DNA of 64,000 nucleotides from Mucilaginibacter_A sp050954285 (lineage in GTDB: Bacteria > Bacteroidota > Bacteroidia > Sphingobacteriales > Sphingobacteriaceae). Made by a program: the position numbers and the translations under genes. The stretch covers positions 1 through 64,000 of the forward strand of contig JBPBPL010000017.1 in NCBI GenBank assembly GCA_050954285.1, written 5' to 3'. This document shows positions 63,024 through 64,000 of the stretch, one piece after another; the first letter of the stretch is position 1; every line of letters starts with the position of its first letter. The notes below the pieces were generated by a model that worked only from the letters and a program-made list of their open reading frames with translations, did no database searches and had not been told where the DNA came from.

Positions 63024-63818
63024 TTAATTTTGATCAGCCGGACCTTGTTGTTTTTTAACGCTTTCTGCAACCATGCTATCAGTCATCAGGTTACTTCCGG
63101 CAACCTGGATTTTGTTTTTCCAGCCAGAAATCACTTTATCATCGCCAGACATTAAAGCTTCGTAACCATCTTTGGCAACATCTGCCGCAGTTGACATTCC
63201 TCCGTCTTGCACAATTTTAGAATCCTGCATTTCTGCTTTGTTAAAAAAGTCGGTCGCCGTGGCACCTGGCAATAAAGCGGTGATGGTAACGCCAGAATCA
63301 GCATTTTCTGCACGAATCGCTTCTGTAAAAGATTGTACAAAAGCTTTCGTTCCGTGATAAACAGATTGGTATGGGCCAGGGATTTTGCTGGCAACGGATG
63401 ACAGGTTTAAAATTTTACCCTCTTTGCGGGCAATCATTTCCTTTAAAAAAGGTTTTGTTAAAGAGATGGTTGCACCAATGTTCAGGTGGATAATTTCCAG
63501 CTCGCGGTTAATATCCGTTTCAGAAAATAAACCGTATTGGCCTTGTCCGGCATCATTCACCAAAACATCAATCTGGATACCTTTAGATTTAATTTCTTCA
63601 TAAACTTCAAGCGGAGCTTCAAGTTTAGATAAATCTTTAGCAATCGTGATAACTTCAATTCCAGACTGTTTCAGTTCGTTGGAAGTTTTCTCCAGTTCTT
63701 CAGTGTTTCTTGCAACAATCACTAAATTGTATTGATCTTTTGCAAATAATTTGGCCAGCTCGTACCCGATACCGCTGGTTGCGCCGGTAATCAGCGCATA
63801 TTTTTGGTTAATAGACAT
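63024..63818 (-). CDS. Short-chain dehydrogenase/reductase
   Basis: 264 residues. Cofactor loop ALITGATSGIGYELA, NDAGQGQYG, LNLSSVASKIPG with the catalytic Ser and YHGTKAFVQ with Tyr and Lys. NADPH-type classical SDR of the DltE/YdfG-like group, substrate unknown. Its ATG start codon is part of an AC-type motif copy at 63817-63829. The SPW-like gene begins upstream on the same strand and ends 15 bases before it, so they may be co-transcribed. Confidence 0.92.
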   Translation of the reverse strand: MSINQKYALITGATSGIGYELAKLFAKDQYNLVIVARNTEELEKTSNELKQSGIEVITIAKDLSKLEAPLEVYEEIKSKGIQIDVLVNDAGQGQYGLFSETDINRELEIIHLNIGATISLTKPFLKEMIARKEGKILNLSSVASKIPGPYQSVYHGTKAFVQSFTEAIRAENADSGVTITALLPGATATDFFNKAEMQDSKIVQDGGMSTAADVAKDGYEALMSGDDKVISGWKNKIQVAGSNLMTDSMVAESVKKQQGPADQN

Positions 63819-63829
63819 ACTGTTTTTAT
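63817..63829 (-). repeat. Dispersed motif copy supplying the SDR start codon
   Basis: ATACTGTTTTTAT; on the minus strand it reads ATAAAAACAGTAT followed by G, so its last AT plus that G form the start codon of the SDR gene. It also fills most of the 15-base gap to the upstream gene. Confidence 0.75.
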
Positions 63830-63833
63830 GAGG

Positions 63834-64000
63834 TTAAAATTTGTTTTCAATTAGATCGATGGTTGTCATTTCTTCTGGTTTGGATAATAATCCGGCCGAA
63901 ATACCGAACATGCCCATCAGCAAAAACGCATTGCGCGCTTTTCGGTTTTTAGAAAAACCAAAAAGCCACGGTGCAGATAAGGAGAAAGCACCAACGGCAA
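63834..64000 (-). CDS. SPW-repeat-like membrane protein, partial
   Basis: Only the last 54 codons are in the window; the frame is open to the edge. It reads AVGAFSLSAPWLFGFSKN followed by a hydrophobic helix (FLLMGMFGISAGLLS) and ends ...TTIDLIENKF. The (S)APW-LFGFS segment resembles the SPW-repeat family of small membrane proteins. Upstream neighbour of the SDR gene on the same strand. Confidence 0.6.
   Translation of the reverse strand, partial: AVGAFSLSAPWLFGFSKNRKARNAFLLMGMFGISAGLLSKPEEMTTIDLIENKF

Noticed and set aside
28..63830. CRISPR array made from the recurring motif
   Set aside because: Spacing is irregular over kilobases, orientation is mixed and copies lie in genes; no array structure.

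Overview
The window reads as chromosome from a Bacteroidota member of the Sphingobacteriaceae type (Pedobacter/Mucilaginibacter-like). Evidence: SusC/SusD pair, DUF4249 lipoprotein with its TonB receptor, GH3-family protein, BadF/BadG-type sugar kinases, AT-rich non-coding DNA, and promoters that look like the Bacteroidota -7 box TAnnTTTG, often so close to the start codon that the mRNA would be nearly leaderless. No rRNA, tRNA or CRISPR array was seen.

Layout. 0.1-7.5 kb: a DUF2236 oxygenase-like gene, then an arginine-centred group (fold-III arginine decarboxylase, CtlX-like hydrolase, arginine-deiminase-like hydrolase, argS). 7.7-15.0 kb: an AT-rich accessory segment with susC/susD, an unknown secreted protein and a decayed IS3-family element. 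15.2-22.1 kb: carbohydrate metabolism, with glgB, a tight pfkA / kinase-like / gapA operon, a divergent Nudix-winged-helix regulator and a second, intact-looking kinase paralogue. 22.2-35.4 kb: housekeeping and unknown genes (threonine aldolase, two aldo/keto reductases, topoisomerase IB, YetF-like protein, Tat-type Gfo/Idh oxidoreductase, CdaA, PurU, hybrid histidine kinase). 35.5-48.9 kb: M1 aminopeptidase, bacilliredoxin, ahcY, outer-membrane and deacetylase genes, a lone TIR-domain gene, pdxJ-aquaporin, gcvP, a response regulator and an MBL hydrolase. 49.0-64.0 kb: recJ-lptB-GH3 operon, a frameshifted small gene, a GH32 lipoprotein, the DUF4249/TonB pair, dipeptide epimerase, zinc alcohol dehydrogenase, small unknowns, a PAS histidine kinase, an SDR and the 3' part of an SPW-repeat-like gene.

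The most striking signal is not a gene. A short sequence, GATAAAAGAAGYATC, and a sister form, GATAAAAACAGYATC, recur about 47 times as exact 12-base cores (plus near matches) in both orientations, inside genes in several frames and between genes. Between genes they commonly lie between a stop codon and the terminator hairpin, and intergenic copies often have a T-rich TTTWTA flank. Several copies encode parts of signal peptides or lipoboxes, one supplies a start codon and one fills a 5' leader. The motif is missing from the SusC/SusD-IS segment. Density, dual orientation and tolerance inside genes resemble DNA uptake or chromosome-organising sequences, but the function is not shown by the sequence.
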